DNA of 49,775 nucleotides from Pseudomonadota bacterium (GTDB lineage Bacteria > Pseudomonadota > Gammaproteobacteria > Burkholderiales > Thiobacillaceae). Each line of letters opens with the position of its first letter. Position 1 is the first letter of the stretch. Positions 8,719 through 18,167 of this stretch are shown here, piece by piece. The notes beneath the pieces were generated by a model. That model saw nothing but the letters and a program-made list of their open reading frames with translations, made no database searches and had not been told where the DNA came from. Location: the NCBI GenBank assembly GCA_021811235.1, contig JAJZPG010000020.1, positions 1-49,775 on the forward strand. Direction: 5' to 3'. The translations under genes were made by a program, and so were the position numbers.

Positions 8719-10158
8719 TCAGCGGATTTGATCGGGCGCTTCGAGCGGCGTGTGGTGCGCCTGTTCGCTGTGCAGCTCGGGCTGGTACCAGCCGAGTTTC
8801 TCGCGCAGCTTGACGACGTTGCCGACGATGATGAGGGTGGGCGCCTTGAGTTTGGCCTCTTCGGCCAGCGCCGGCAGGGTGGTGAGCGTGCCGGTGATGA
8901 CGCGCTGCGTCGGCAGCGTGCCGTGCTGGACGATCGCTGCCGGCGTGTCGGCGGTGAGGCCATGCTTGATCAGCGCCTCGCACAGCAGCGGCAGGCCCTT
9001 CAGCCCCATGTAGATGACGATGGTCTGGTCGTGGCGCGCGATGCCTTCCCAGTTGAGATTGAAGGTGTTTTCCTTGAGGTGGCCGGTGACGAAGGCGACC
9101 GACTGCGCATAGTCGCGGTGGGTCAACGGGATGCCCGCGTAGGACGCCACGCCGGCGGCGGCGGTGATGCCGGGCACCACCTGGAACGGCACGCCGTGCT
9201 CGACCAGGGTCTCGATCTCCTCGCCGCCGCGGCCGAAGATGAAGGGGTCGCCGCCCTTGAGGCGCAGCGTGCGCTTGCCTTCCTTGGCCAGGCGCACCAG
9301 CATCAGGTTGATCTCCTCCTGCGGCACCGCGTGGTCGTCGCGCTCCTTGCCGACGTAGACGCGCTCGGCGTCGCGCCGGCACATGTCGAGGATGGGCTGC
9401 GAGACGAGGCGGTCGTAGACGATGACGTCGGCCTGCTGCATCAGGCGCAGCGCGCGGAAGGTCAGCAGGTCCGGGTTGCCGGGACCGGCGCCGACCAGAT
9501 ACACCTCGCCGCGGCTGATGTCATGCGCGGCGCTGTCCTTGATCATGGCGTCGAGCTGGGTCTCGGCTTCGGCGTCGCGGCCGGAGAACACCATCTCGGC
9601 GACCGGCGAGAGGAAGACCTTTTCCCAGAAGGCGCGGCGCTGCTCCGGCTTGATGGCACCGCGTACGCGGTCCTTGTAGCGCGAGGCGAGCGCCGAGAGA
9701 CGGCCATAGGCGGCGGGGATCAGGGTTTCCAGGCGGGCGCGCAGCATGCGCGCGAGCACCGGCGATTCGCCGCCGGAGGACACCGCGACCATGATCGGCG
9801 AGCGGTCGATGATCGACGGCAGGACGAAGCTGCACAGGCCAGGCTTGTCAGCGACGTTGACCGGGATGTGGCGTGCGCGTGCCGCGTCGGCGACGAGTTT
9901 GGCAGCGGCCGCATCGTCCTCGACCACGATCACCGCGTCCTTGCCGTCGAGCAATTCGGGACGGAAGGCGTCGGCCACGCGCGTCACACGCTCGGCGTGG
10001 GGCAGGCGCTCGAAGCCTTCGTGCAGGGCCGGCGCGGCGACGTCGACGCGCGCGCCGGCGCGCAGCAGCAGTTCGGCCTTGCGCGCGGCGGTTTCGGAGC
10101 CGCCCACCACGAGACAGTGGCGGTCGCGCAGGTCGAGGAAAATGGGCAGGTAGTTCAT
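8719..10158 (-). CDS. cysG: Siroheme synthase (uroporphyrin-III methyltransferase / precorrin-2 dehydrogenase / ferrochelatase)
   Basis: 479-aa trifunctional enzyme making siroheme from uroporphyrinogen III. The N-terminal half has the NAD-binding precorrin-2 dehydrogenase/ferrochelatase domain (LVVGGSETAARKAELLLRAG). The C-terminal half is the SAM-dependent methyltransferase (VYLVGAGPGNPDLLTFRALR and RLKGGDPFIFGRGGEE). Length matches CysG of other bacteria. It follows dsrR by five bases, so it is very likely co-transcribed with dsr and supplies the siroheme of DsrAB. It may also serve assimilatory sulfite or nitrite reductases elsewhere. Confidence 0.96.
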   Translation of the reverse strand: MNYLPIFLDLRDRHCLVVGGSETAARKAELLLRAGARVDVAAPALHEGFERLPHAERVTRVADAFRPELLDGKDAVIVVEDDAAAAKLVADAARARHIPVNVADKPGLCSFVLPSIIDRSPIMVAVSSGGESPVLARMLRARLETLIPAAYGRLSALASRYKDRVRGAIKPEQRRAFWEKVFLSPVAEMVFSGRDAEAETQLDAMIKDSAAHDISRGEVYLVGAGPGNPDLLTFRALRLMQQADVIVYDRLVSQPILDMCRRDAERVYVGKERDDHAVPQEEINLMLVRLAKEGKRTLRLKGGDPFIFGRGGEEIETLVEHGVPFQVVPGITAAAGVASYAGIPLTHRDYAQSVAFVTGHLKENTFNLNWEGIARHDQTIVIYMGLKGLPLLCEALIKHGLTADTPAAIVQHGTLPTQRVITGTLTTLPALAEEAKLKAPTLIIVGNVVKLREKLGWYQPELHSEQAHHTPLEAPDQIR

Positions 10159-10163
10159 GGGAT

Positions 10164-10499
10164 TTACTCGCTGGCCGCAGTGTCGTCGCCAGGCTCGGCG
10201 GGCCCGTCTTCTGCTGAATACGGCGGGATGAAAATGAAGCGCATGTCGCCCGGGCTCATCTCGACGAAGTCGAGCGTCACGCCCTGCAGGTAGGGCGTGC
10301 TCTGCGGCGCGATCAGGAGCTGGATGCCGTTGACGATGAGGTGCTCGTCGGCCTCGCGCTCGGTGTCGAAGCCCATGCCGTAGTTCACGCTGCCGTCGTC
10401 TTCCTGGTAGGCGGCGACGCGCAGGATCATCTCGAACACGTCGGGGTTGTTGTTGGCGGCGCGAATCTGTTCGGCCGCGGCGTCGGTGATCTTGATCAT
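10164..10499 (-). CDS. dsrR: DsrR, A-type scaffold-like protein without cysteines
   Basis: 111-aa protein with the IscA/HesB fold (ITDAAAEQIRAA start, YGMGFDTEREADEHL middle) but with no cysteine at all, so it cannot hold an Fe-S cluster the way IscA does. This is the known character of DsrR in sulfur oxidisers, where it is needed for normal dsr expression, possibly after transcription. It sits between dsrN and cysG in the same direction. Confidence 0.92.
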   Translation of the reverse strand: MIKITDAAAEQIRAANNNPDVFEMILRVAAYQEDDGSVNYGMGFDTEREADEHLIVNGIQLLIAPQSTPYLQGVTLDFVEMSPGDMRFIFIPPYSAEDGPAEPGDDTAASE

Positions 10500-10518
10500 G
10501 GCGTGTCCTTGGTTCGGT

Positions 10519-11889
10519 TCAAGCGGCGACGCGCGCCTTGTGCGCGCGCACCTGGTTCAAAAACGGGGTGATCCAGCCCTGCTCGCCCGCGCCGCGGCGG
10601 TGCACGTAGCCGGCCAGCAGGTTGTAGCGCTGGTAGCCGTCGTGCGCGCCGTCGATGCCGTGTCCGCGCGCGACGGTATAGGCGTAGATGGAGTCGGCGG
10701 GCAGGTTTTCCAAGCTCGAATAGTGAAATTCGTGCGCGGGGATGGGCGCCGATTCCTGCCAGCGGTCGTCGCCGGTGGGCTGCAGGCGCGCATAGCCACG
10801 GCCGACCGGGCGGTCGTGCATCACGGTGTCGCCCGGCACTACGCCGACCATCTCGCGCGTCCGCCCCTGCCAGCTGAGACTGTTCGACAGGTACATGAGG
10901 CCGCCGCATTCGGCGTAGGTCGGCAGGCCGCCCTCGATGGCGCGGCGAATGCTGGTGCGCAAGGACGCGTTGGCTTCGAGCTCGGCCATGAACATTTCGG
11001 GGAAGCCGCCGCCGATGATGAGGCCGTCGACCTCGGGCAGCGCGTCCGCATGCAGGGTGTCGAGTTCGACCAGCTCGACATTGGCGGCACGCAACGCGTC
11101 GAGGTCCTCGCTGTAGTAGAAACCGAAGGCCGGATCGTGGGCGATCGCGACGCGCAGGCGGTCGGCCACCGGGAAAGCGGGCGCCGGTGCCGCCGCCACG
11201 CGCACCGGCGCACTGTCGCCGATCGCCAGCAGGCGGTCGAGTTCGACCTGTGCCGCCACCCGTGCGCCGACCTGCTGGATGCGCGCCAGCGCGGCGTCCT
11301 GCTCGTTGGCCGGCACCAGGCCGAGATGCCGCTCGGTGATCTGCATGGCGGGATCGTGCTGCACGGCGCCGATCACCTCGACGTCGGTGTAGTGCTCGAT
11401 CACCGCGCGCAGCTTGGATTCGTGGCGGCTGCCGCCGAGGTTGTTGAGGATGACGCCGGCGATGCGGATGTCGCGGTCGAACGCCTGGTAGCCGAGGATC
11501 AGCGGCGCCACCCCGCGCGTCATGCCGCGCGCGTCGATCACCAGCACCACCGGCGCACCGAGCAGCTTGGCGAGCGCAGCGTTGCTGTTGCTGCCGTCGA
11601 GGTCGAGGCCGTCGTACAAACCCTTGTTGCCTTCGATCAGGCTGATGCGCGCGCCGGCCGCGGCGCGGGCGAACTGCTGCTCGATCTCGGCACGCTGCAT
11701 CATGTGGAAATCGAGGTTGTAGCAGGGGCGCTGCGCCGCCATCCCCAGCCACAGCGGGTCGATGTAGTCGGGGCCCTTCTTGAACGGCTGCACGACATGG
11801 CCGCGCGCATGCATCGCAGCGGCGAGACCGAGCGTGAGCGTGGTCTTGCCGGACGATTTGTGGGCAGCGGAAATGAAGACGCGGGGCAT
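10519..11889 (-). CDS. dsrN: DsrN, siroheme amidase related to cobyrinate a,c-diamide synthase
   Basis: 456-aa CobB-like glutamine amidotransferase that amidates siroheme for DsrAB. The N-terminal ATP-binding domain starts VFISAAHKSSGKTTLTLG (P-loop). The C-terminal triad-type amidotransferase domain has the nucleophile in YAECGGLMYLS near residue 335. Start: the ATG at 11889 (MPRVFISAAHK) fits homologues. An in-frame ATG at 11901 adds only MKDR, and those bases belong to a palindromic repeat. The gene is separated from dsrP by about 190 bases of repeats and hairpins, unlike the tight spacing elsewhere in the operon. Confidence 0.94.
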   Translation of the reverse strand: MPRVFISAAHKSSGKTTLTLGLAAAMHARGHVVQPFKKGPDYIDPLWLGMAAQRPCYNLDFHMMQRAEIEQQFARAAAGARISLIEGNKGLYDGLDLDGSNSNAALAKLLGAPVVLVIDARGMTRGVAPLILGYQAFDRDIRIAGVILNNLGGSRHESKLRAVIEHYTDVEVIGAVQHDPAMQITERHLGLVPANEQDAALARIQQVGARVAAQVELDRLLAIGDSAPVRVAAAPAPAFPVADRLRVAIAHDPAFGFYYSEDLDALRAANVELVELDTLHADALPEVDGLIIGGGFPEMFMAELEANASLRTSIRRAIEGGLPTYAECGGLMYLSNSLSWQGRTREMVGVVPGDTVMHDRPVGRGYARLQPTGDDRWQESAPIPAHEFHYSSLENLPADSIYAYTVARGHGIDGAHDGYQRYNLLAGYVHRRGAGEQGWITPFLNQVRAHKARVAA

Positions 11890-11890
11890 A

Positions 11891-11990
11891 CGATCTTTCA
11901 TGAGGATTCATCCTCGTAGAAAGTCGGAGTCCTCTCGTAGGGCCTACGATCTTTCATGAGGATGAATCCTCATGAAAGATCGGAGCCCCC
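11891..11990. repeat. Two copies of a palindromic repeat between dsrP and dsrN
   Basis: Copy 1, with mismatches, has arms at 11891-11907 and 11910-11926. Copy 2 is perfect, with 17-base arms 11947-11963 (CGATCTTTCATGAGGAT) and 11966-11982 and a 2-base loop. Each is followed by a GGAG(T/C)CC tail. Copy 1 overlaps the 5' end of dsrN. Confidence 0.9.
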
Positions 11991-12049
11991 TTGTGGGACA
12001 TGGGAGCCCCACGGGTCAGGTAGAGGTGGGAAAGCGCCGAATTATTCAT

Positions 12050-12081
12050 GCGGGCATCCCGCCGCTGGGCGTATGCCCAGC
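12050..12081 (-). other. Two small hairpins just after dsrP
   Basis: Immediately beyond the dsrP stop the transcript can fold GCTGGGC-ATAC-GCCCAGC (12064-12081) and then GCGGG-ATG-CCCGC (12050-12062), followed by an AT-rich AATAATTC. There is no long U run, so this is better described as a processing or attenuation structure than as a clean terminator. Confidence 0.55.
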
Positions 12082-12088
12082 TGGCCGA

Positions 12089-13291
12089 TCAGTGCTCCAG
12101 CTTGGCGACGGTGGCGTCGTCCAGGCTGGCCGGCAGCAGACGCAGCACCTTGACCGCGAACGTGGTCATCAGCAGGGCAACCGCGACCCCTCCCAGGCCA
12201 AGGAACAGTTCCGGCAGGCTGGGCGAGTAGGCGTGCACTTCGCCGTCGAAGTAGCTGCTCTTCTCGGTCAGGCCGGGGAACATGTCCAGCGGATAGGCCT
12301 GGGCGCCGATGATGGTGACGTACATCTGCATCACGCCGCCGACGATGATGAGTGCGCAGGCGATCATGATCCACATGCGCTGTTTGCCCAGCGCGGTCAG
12401 CAGAATCACCAGCGGAATCACGCAGCCGATCAGGATCTGGCCGACCCAGAACAGCGTGGTGAAGATGCCGCCGTCGCGCAGGACGAAGGCTTCGACGCTG
12501 TGCAGCTTGGTGAAGTACAGGTTGGTCATGTGGTAGACCACAACGAAGTACAGCACTGCGGCGACGAACACGGCGAGCAGGCTCTTCAGGCGCATCATCA
12601 CGGCATCGCCGAGCGGACGGCCGGTCCAGGCGTAGGCTGCGGCCAGCACCATCAGGTAGATCGCCAGGCCGTAGGCAAAGGACATGATGATGAACATCGG
12701 CGCCAGCATGGAGGAACCGTACAGTTCACGCGCGATGAGGAAGCCGAACAGCGAACCGGTGCCGGTGGTCAGCACCAGACGCCAGATGAAGGCGGCGGTG
12801 CCGGCGGCCTTGGAATAAGCCTTGACGTTGCGGTCCAGCATGGTCCACAGGTAGACGCCCACCAGGCCGAAGAAGCCGGAATACAGGAACACGTTCCAGG
12901 TGAACATCGACTTGAAGTTGAAGTTCGTCATCGCCACGATCAGGCGGTCGGAACGGCCGAGGTCGAGCACCAGCACCAGCAAGCCGCCCGCCATCAGGGC
13001 CAGCGCGAGGATGGCCGACAGCGGCGCCAGCGGTTTGTACATCGGCTTGTTGAACACCGATGCAATCGACGCGACGTTCAGCGCGCCGGACGCCGCCACG
13101 ATCAGGAACACGGCGAAGACGTGCGGCAGGCCCCAGACGATCTGGTTGTCCATGCCGGTGACGACGTGGCCGTGGTGGTGCATGTAGTTCCACGCCAATG
13201 CACCGAACAGGACGAAGAGGCCCAGAGCCCCGAACAGCAGCCAGTACTTCGGGCTGCTGCCTTCAACTTCGCGGAAGGTAATGCTTGCCAT
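12089..13291 (-). CDS. dsrP: DsrP, NrfD-like membrane quinone-interacting subunit
   Basis: 400-aa integral membrane protein of the NrfD/PsrC family with about ten hydrophobic segments. It is part of the DsrMKJOP complex, where it is thought to exchange electrons between the quinone pool and the DsrO iron-sulfur protein. Typical length for DsrP. It starts six bases after the dsrO stop. Confidence 0.94.
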   Translation of the reverse strand: MASITFREVEGSSPKYWLLFGALGLFVLFGALAWNYMHHHGHVVTGMDNQIVWGLPHVFAVFLIVAASGALNVASIASVFNKPMYKPLAPLSAILALALMAGGLLVLVLDLGRSDRLIVAMTNFNFKSMFTWNVFLYSGFFGLVGVYLWTMLDRNVKAYSKAAGTAAFIWRLVLTTGTGSLFGFLIARELYGSSMLAPMFIIMSFAYGLAIYLMVLAAAYAWTGRPLGDAVMMRLKSLLAVFVAAVLYFVVVYHMTNLYFTKLHSVEAFVLRDGGIFTTLFWVGQILIGCVIPLVILLTALGKQRMWIMIACALIIVGGVMQMYVTIIGAQAYPLDMFPGLTEKSSYFDGEVHAYSPSLPELFLGLGGVAVALLMTTFAVKVLRLLPASLDDATVAKLEH

Positions 13292-13297
13292 GTTGTT

Positions 13298-14077
13298 TTA
13301 GATTCCGTGATAGCGAACGCCGAGGTTGAGATTGAGGTCGGCGCGCACCTGCTTGGTCGGCAGTTCGCGCAGACGCTTGGAGATCTCGCTTTCGGGGTCA
13401 TTCATGTCACCGAACACCAGCGCGTTGTGGCCGGCAGCGGTGCAGGCTTCGACGCAGGCGGTGGTGCCGTCGCCGCGGTCGATCTTCTGCACGCAGAAGG
13501 TGCACGACTCGACGCAGCCGATGCCGCGCGGCACGTCCGGCTTCTGGGTGTCGTTCAGCGACTCGTGCACCAGCGAGCGCGCCTTGTACGGGCACGCCAT
13601 CATGCAGTAGCGGCAGCCGATGCAGGTGTGGCGGTTGACCAGGACGATGCCGTCGGCGCGCTTGAACGACGCACCGGTCGGGCAGACGTCGACGCACGGC
13701 GGCTCGGCGCAGTGCTGGCACATCATCGGCAGATTGGTTTCCATCTGCGTCAGCGGATCCTGCAGCTCGAGCTTGCGGATCCATTGCGGCGCCTGCTTGG
13801 GATGCGCGCTTTCAGCCACCGGCGTCCAGCCATTCTCGGTGCTGCACGCGGAGACGCAATCGTCGCAACCGGTCGCGCACTTGGTGGCGTCGACCAGCAT
13901 GCCCCAGCGCACCGCGCTGCTGGCGGCCTGTTCTTCCGGGCGGCCATGCGCCACTTCATACAACATCACACCGGGGGCGATCGCCAGGCCGGCCGCGGTT
14001 GCGGTGGCCGCGTTTATGAAGCGGCGGCGCTCGGGCGAGTTCGGCGCCTGTTCAGACATCGGTTTCAGTTCGCTCAT
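13298..14077 (-). CDS. dsrO: DsrO, Tat-exported periplasmic iron-sulfur subunit
   Basis: 259-aa ferredoxin-like protein. The N-terminus carries a twin-arginine signal (PERRRFINA then a hydrophobic stretch), so export is folded and by Tat. Cysteine groups for four [4Fe-4S] clusters are visible: CATGCDDCVSAC, CQHCAEPPCVDVCP, CIGCRYCMMACPYKA and CVESCTFC...CVEAC. It partners DsrJ and DsrP on the periplasmic face. Its ATG overlaps the dsrJ stop by four bases. Confidence 0.95.
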   Translation of the reverse strand: MSELKPMSEQAPNSPERRRFINAATATAAGLAIAPGVMLYEVAHGRPEEQAASSAVRWGMLVDATKCATGCDDCVSACSTENGWTPVAESAHPKQAPQWIRKLELQDPLTQMETNLPMMCQHCAEPPCVDVCPTGASFKRADGIVLVNRHTCIGCRYCMMACPYKARSLVHESLNDTQKPDVPRGIGCVESCTFCVQKIDRGDGTTACVEACTAAGHNALVFGDMNDPESEISKRLRELPTKQVRADLNLNLGVRYHGI

Positions 14078-14571
14078 TGGGCAATTCCAGCCATCTCTTC
14101 CGCACTGACCTTGGCATTCGCCTGGGCGGCGAGCTTGTGCTTGTAGTGCGCGGTTTCAGCATTCAGCGGATGCATCGCCGACGAGGCCTGCGGCTTGGTC
14201 GAGTGGCAATCGAAGCAATCGATCTTAACCGCCGCATAGCTGTGGCAGCTCACGCAGAAGTCGTCCTTGGAAGCGGCAACGCTGCCCGTTGTTTCACTGG
14301 CGTGGCAGTTGATGCATTCCTTGAGGCTGTGCTTCTTGGTTCGGACGCCTTCGATCACCGCTTCGTCGCGGTGATGGTTCAAGACCTTCATGTGGTTGCG
14401 CCGCATGTAGTCGGTAGGCTCCACACACTGCTCACCCTTGACCGCCTTGGTGATCACCGGCTTGGGTGCACCGCTGGCCTTGGGCTGGTCGTCAGCCCCG
14501 GCCCAGGCCAGGGCGGCGGTCGTCAGGACGACCGCACCCAGCGCCAGCAGACGTTTGATCTTGCTGGCCAC
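14074..14571 (-). CDS. dsrJ: DsrJ, periplasmic triheme cytochrome c
   Basis: 165-aa cytochrome with an N-terminal signal peptide (about residues 1-25, ending AWAGA). Three haem-binding CxxCH motifs lie at residues 86-90 (CINCH), 106-110 (CVSCH) and 119-123 (CFDCH). Cys49 in QCVEPTDYMRRNHM is in the place of the distal cysteine ligand known from Allochromatium DsrJ, which gives one haem His/Cys ligation. Works with DsrMKOP in electron transfer across the membrane. Confidence 0.95.
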   Translation of the reverse strand: MASKIKRLLALGAVVLTTAALAWAGADDQPKASGAPKPVITKAVKGEQCVEPTDYMRRNHMKVLNHHRDEAVIEGVRTKKHSLKECINCHASETTGSVAASKDDFCVSCHSYAAVKIDCFDCHSTKPQASSAMHPLNAETAHYKHKLAAQANAKVSAEEMAGIAQ

Positions 14572-14573
14572 GC

Positions 14574-16535
14574 TCAGTCACCCATGCCCATGACGATGTA
14601 GCCGGTCGGGCAGACGTCGGCACAGATGTGGCAGCCGATGCACTTGGCGTAGTCGGTGTCGACGTAACGACCCACGGTGGGGTTGTCCTTCTTCTTCACC
14701 TTGAACACGGCGGTCTGCGGGCAGTACACCACGCAGTTGTCGCACTCGAAGCACTGGCCGCAGGACATGCAGCGCTTGGCCTCGTCGACGACGGCTTTCT
14801 CGGACAGCGCATGCAGACGCTCCTCGAAGTTGCCCAGCGCGCCTTCCTTGTCGAGCACGGTCACTTCGCGGATGTTGCGCGGCACGTTGGGGAAGTGGCC
14901 GAGGAACAGTTCGTTGTGCGGGATGATGTGGCGCTGCGAACGGTCTTCGAAGTTGTGCAGGATGTCCTTGCGCTCCGAGGTGCCCCAGATCTGGCCCTTG
15001 ACTTCGCTGTACTCGTGGCCGGATTCGAGCCACTTGCGGATCTCGTCGAAGTGGTGGACGTCAACCTTCGGACGCTTGTCGAGTTCCTTGCCGGCGAGGA
15101 AGGCGTCGATGCCGTCGACGGCGATCGAGGCATGGCCGATCGCGGTGGTCAGCAGGTGCGGACGGATCACGTCGCCGCCGACGAAGATCTTTTCGCTGCC
15201 GGGGAAGCGATAGTTCTTGTCGGCCTTGATCAGACCGTTGTTGTTGTTGAACTGCTCGAGGCCGGTGAAATCGACACCCTGGCCGATCGCGGAGACGATC
15301 AGGTCGCCCGGCAGATCGCGCTCGGTGCCTTCGATGATCTTGGTGGTGTTGCCTTCCATCACGAAGTCGGCCACGCGCAGTGCGGTGGCGCGACCGTTGG
15401 CGTCGACGACGACCGAAACCGGGGTCACGCCGCCGATGATCTCGATGCCTTCCTGCTGGGCATGCTCGACTTCGTGCTTGTTGGCGGCCATCTTGTCGAT
15501 GGTGGCACGCGACACCAGCACCACTTCGGCGCCTTCGCGGGCGGAGATCGAGGCGACGTCGGACGCCATGTGGCCTGCGATGACGTTCTCGGGACGGTCG
15601 TCATGGGTACCGGACTTGGTGACGTTGCCCAGACGGCGGGCGACGGTCGCCACGTCGATCGAGGTGTCGCCACCGCCGATGACCACGACGCGGTTGCCGA
15701 CGTGCTGCAGGCGGCCTTCGTTGAAGGCGCGCAGGAAGGCGACGGCGGTCACGCAGTTGGGGGCCTCGGCACCGGGAACCGGCAGCGGACGGCCAGCCTG
15801 GGCGCCCATCGCCATGAAAATGGCGTCGTAGTTCTTGTCCAGCTCTTCGAAGCTGATGTCGGAGCCGACACGGGTCTTCAGGCGGGTTTCCACGCCGAGA
15901 TCGATGATGCGCTTGATTTCCGCATCCAGCATCTCGCGCGGGGTACGGAAGCCCGGAATGCCGTAGCGCATCATGCCGCCGAGCTCTTCGTGCTCGTCGA
16001 AAATGGTCACGCCATGGCCGCGCAGGCGCAGCTGGTAGGCGGCGGCCAGACCGGCAGGACCGGCACCGATCACGGCGACCTTCTTGCCGGTTTCGGCAGC
16101 GGTCGACGTGTAGGTCATGTTGTTTTCGATGCCCCAGTCGCCCACGAAGTGCTCGACCGAGTTGATGCCGACATGGTCTTCGACCATGTTGCGGTTACAG
16201 CCGGATTCGCACGGCGCGGGGCAGACGCGGCCCATCACGCCCGGGAAGGGGTTGGCTTCGGTGATGCGGCGGAAGGCGTATTCCTGCCAGGTCACGCCTG
16301 CGGGCGGCTTCTCGATGCCGCGCACGATGTTCAGGTAGCCGCGGATGTCTTCGCCGGCCGGGCAGGAACCCTGGCAGGGCGGCGTGGAGAGCATGTACTC
16401 GGGGCACTTGTGCGTCCAGCTCGACTGGAAGATGCGATCCTGCGAAGAACGATAGTTCTGGTCGGACTCGCCATCCTTATAGCGACGCCATGTCATGCCT
16501 TCGGTTTTTGCCGCTTTGTTCGTCGTGACAGCCAT
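14574..16535 (-). CDS. dsrL: DsrL, NAD(P)H-linked flavoprotein partner of DsrAB
   Basis: 653-aa GltD-like iron-sulfur flavoprotein. N-terminal cysteines (CPAGEDI, CPAPCESGCN) bind Fe-S. An FAD site is seen at VAVIGAGPAGLAAAYQLR and a pyridine-nucleotide site at VVVIGGGDTSIDVATVARR. The C-terminal ferredoxin-like domain has CMSCGQCFECDNCVVYCP and CIGCHICADVCPTGY. In sulfur oxidisers DsrL takes electrons from DsrAB to NAD(P)+, and its presence with dsrEFH argues for the oxidative pathway. Placed between dsrK and dsrJ, as in Allochromatium. Confidence 0.95.
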   Translation of the reverse strand: MAVTTNKAAKTEGMTWRRYKDGESDQNYRSSQDRIFQSSWTHKCPEYMLSTPPCQGSCPAGEDIRGYLNIVRGIEKPPAGVTWQEYAFRRITEANPFPGVMGRVCPAPCESGCNRNMVEDHVGINSVEHFVGDWGIENNMTYTSTAAETGKKVAVIGAGPAGLAAAYQLRLRGHGVTIFDEHEELGGMMRYGIPGFRTPREMLDAEIKRIIDLGVETRLKTRVGSDISFEELDKNYDAIFMAMGAQAGRPLPVPGAEAPNCVTAVAFLRAFNEGRLQHVGNRVVVIGGGDTSIDVATVARRLGNVTKSGTHDDRPENVIAGHMASDVASISAREGAEVVLVSRATIDKMAANKHEVEHAQQEGIEIIGGVTPVSVVVDANGRATALRVADFVMEGNTTKIIEGTERDLPGDLIVSAIGQGVDFTGLEQFNNNNGLIKADKNYRFPGSEKIFVGGDVIRPHLLTTAIGHASIAVDGIDAFLAGKELDKRPKVDVHHFDEIRKWLESGHEYSEVKGQIWGTSERKDILHNFEDRSQRHIIPHNELFLGHFPNVPRNIREVTVLDKEGALGNFEERLHALSEKAVVDEAKRCMSCGQCFECDNCVVYCPQTAVFKVKKKDNPTVGRYVDTDYAKCIGCHICADVCPTGYIVMGMGD

Positions 16536-16592
16536 GTTGATTCTCCTAACGCCTACGAAATAAGTTGATTTATCAAGTTTTACAAACAGCGA

Positions 16593-18116
16593 TCAATCGA
16601 GCTTGATCGCCTTGCTGACCAGTTGATGCACACCGCCCACCATGCTCATGTCGAAGCCATATTTGGGCAAAACCTTGGTGAACTGCGCCTTGCAGATGGC
16701 GCAGATGGTGGCCATGAAGTTGACCTGGTGTTCCTTGACCACATTGTTCAGCGCAGTCATGCGCGGCAATGCACCCTTGACGCGGACTTCCATCAGGTCG
16801 TCAGTCAGGAGGCCGCCGCCACCGCCGCAGCAGAACGTCGATTCGTAGATCGTGTCGTCCGCCATGTTGTGGAAGTTGTTGGCCACCGACTTGATCAGTT
16901 CGCGCGGGATCATGAACTGACCGCCCGGCTCGGTGCCCATGCGCGAGGCACGCGCCACGTTGCACGAGTCGTGATAGGTGACGACCAGGTCGTCGTTCGC
17001 CGACGGGTCGACCTTGATCTTGCCGGACTTGATGAGGTCGTTGGTCAGTTCGCAGATATGCTGCGGCTGCGGATAGGTCGGGTCGAGCTGCTTCTGCAGT
17101 TCGATCGAGAACGGATCGTTGCCGCCGTAGCCGATGCCGGTCAGGGTGTTCCAGAAGCTGTAGGCGACGCGCCAGGCGTGCCCGCACTCGCCGACCACGA
17201 TGCGCTTGACGCCGAGTTCGAGCGCGGCGTCGCGGATGCGCATGGCGACCTTGCGCATGGTCTCGTAGTTGCCGTTGAAGAGGCCGAAGTTGCCGGCTTC
17301 CGACGCGTGCGAGGACAGCGTCCAGTTGATGCCGGCGGCGTGGAACACCTTGGCGTAACCGATCAGCGATTCGACGTGCGGCTCGGAGAAGAAGTCGGCG
17401 GACGGCGTGACCAGCAGCACCTCGGCGCCTTTCACGTCCATCGGCATCTTGACCGGCACGCCGGTGTCGGCCTCGATGTCCTCTTCCAGGCCGGCCAGCG
17501 TGTCTTCCAGCGCGGGACCGGGCAGGCCGAGGTTGTTACCGATCTTCTGGACCTTGCCCAGAATCTCGTTGGAATATTTCTGGCCCATGCCGACGTGGTT
17601 GAGAATCTCGCGGCCGGCCATGGTGATTTCCGCGGTGTCGATGCCGTAAGGACAGAACACCGAGCAGCGGCGGCATTCCGAGCACTGGTGGTAGTAGCTG
17701 TACCAGTCGTCCAGCACGTCCTTGGTCAGGTCCTTGGCGCCGACCAGCTTGGGGAACAGCTTGCCCGCGGTGGTGAAATAGCGGCGGTAGACCTGGCGCA
17801 TCAGGTCCTGGCGCGCCACCGGCATGTTCTTGGGGTCGGAGGTGCCGAGATAATAGTGGCACTTGTCGGTACAGGCGCCGCAGTGCACGCAGGCGTCCAG
17901 GAACACCTTCAGCGAGCGGTACTTGCCGAGCAGGTCGCCCATCTTGTCGATGGCGCGCTCTTTCCAGTCCTCGCCCAGTTCGTGGGGATAGCCCATGAAG
18001 TCCTGAACCGGCTTCGGCGCGAGGAACGACTTGGCATGCGCCATGACGCCTTCGCGCAGCTTGGGAATCTCGATGTCGTCCTTGAGTTCAGGAATGTCAA
18101 ATTCAGCAGCAGCCAC
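16593..18116 (-). CDS. dsrK: DsrK, HdrD-like iron-sulfur subunit acting on DsrC
   Basis: 507-aa cytoplasmic subunit of DsrMKJOP. Two [4Fe-4S] motifs lie at Cys76/79/82/86 (CVHCGACTDKC) and Cys145/148/151/155 (CSECRRCSVFC). The C-terminal half has the CCG-domain features of heterodisulfide reductase (GECGHAWR, YHDSCNVAR, CCGGGGG) that hold the special catalytic cluster. Its likely substrate is the DsrC disulfide or trisulfide. It follows dsrM after about 50 bases. Confidence 0.95.
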   Translation of the reverse strand: MAAAEFDIPELKDDIEIPKLREGVMAHAKSFLAPKPVQDFMGYPHELGEDWKERAIDKMGDLLGKYRSLKVFLDACVHCGACTDKCHYYLGTSDPKNMPVARQDLMRQVYRRYFTTAGKLFPKLVGAKDLTKDVLDDWYSYYHQCSECRRCSVFCPYGIDTAEITMAGREILNHVGMGQKYSNEILGKVQKIGNNLGLPGPALEDTLAGLEEDIEADTGVPVKMPMDVKGAEVLLVTPSADFFSEPHVESLIGYAKVFHAAGINWTLSSHASEAGNFGLFNGNYETMRKVAMRIRDAALELGVKRIVVGECGHAWRVAYSFWNTLTGIGYGGNDPFSIELQKQLDPTYPQPQHICELTNDLIKSGKIKVDPSANDDLVVTYHDSCNVARASRMGTEPGGQFMIPRELIKSVANNFHNMADDTIYESTFCCGGGGGLLTDDLMEVRVKGALPRMTALNNVVKEHQVNFMATICAICKAQFTKVLPKYGFDMSMVGGVHQLVSKAIKLD

Positions 18117-18167
18117 TTGCGAGTCCTCTGTCCGTACTTGGGTTGTCCGTCGATCCGTGTCGACGAA

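Noticed and set aside
10164-10499. dsrR read as an ordinary iscA/erpA scaffold gene
   Set aside because: There is no cysteine in the product, and its position after dsrN identifies DsrR.
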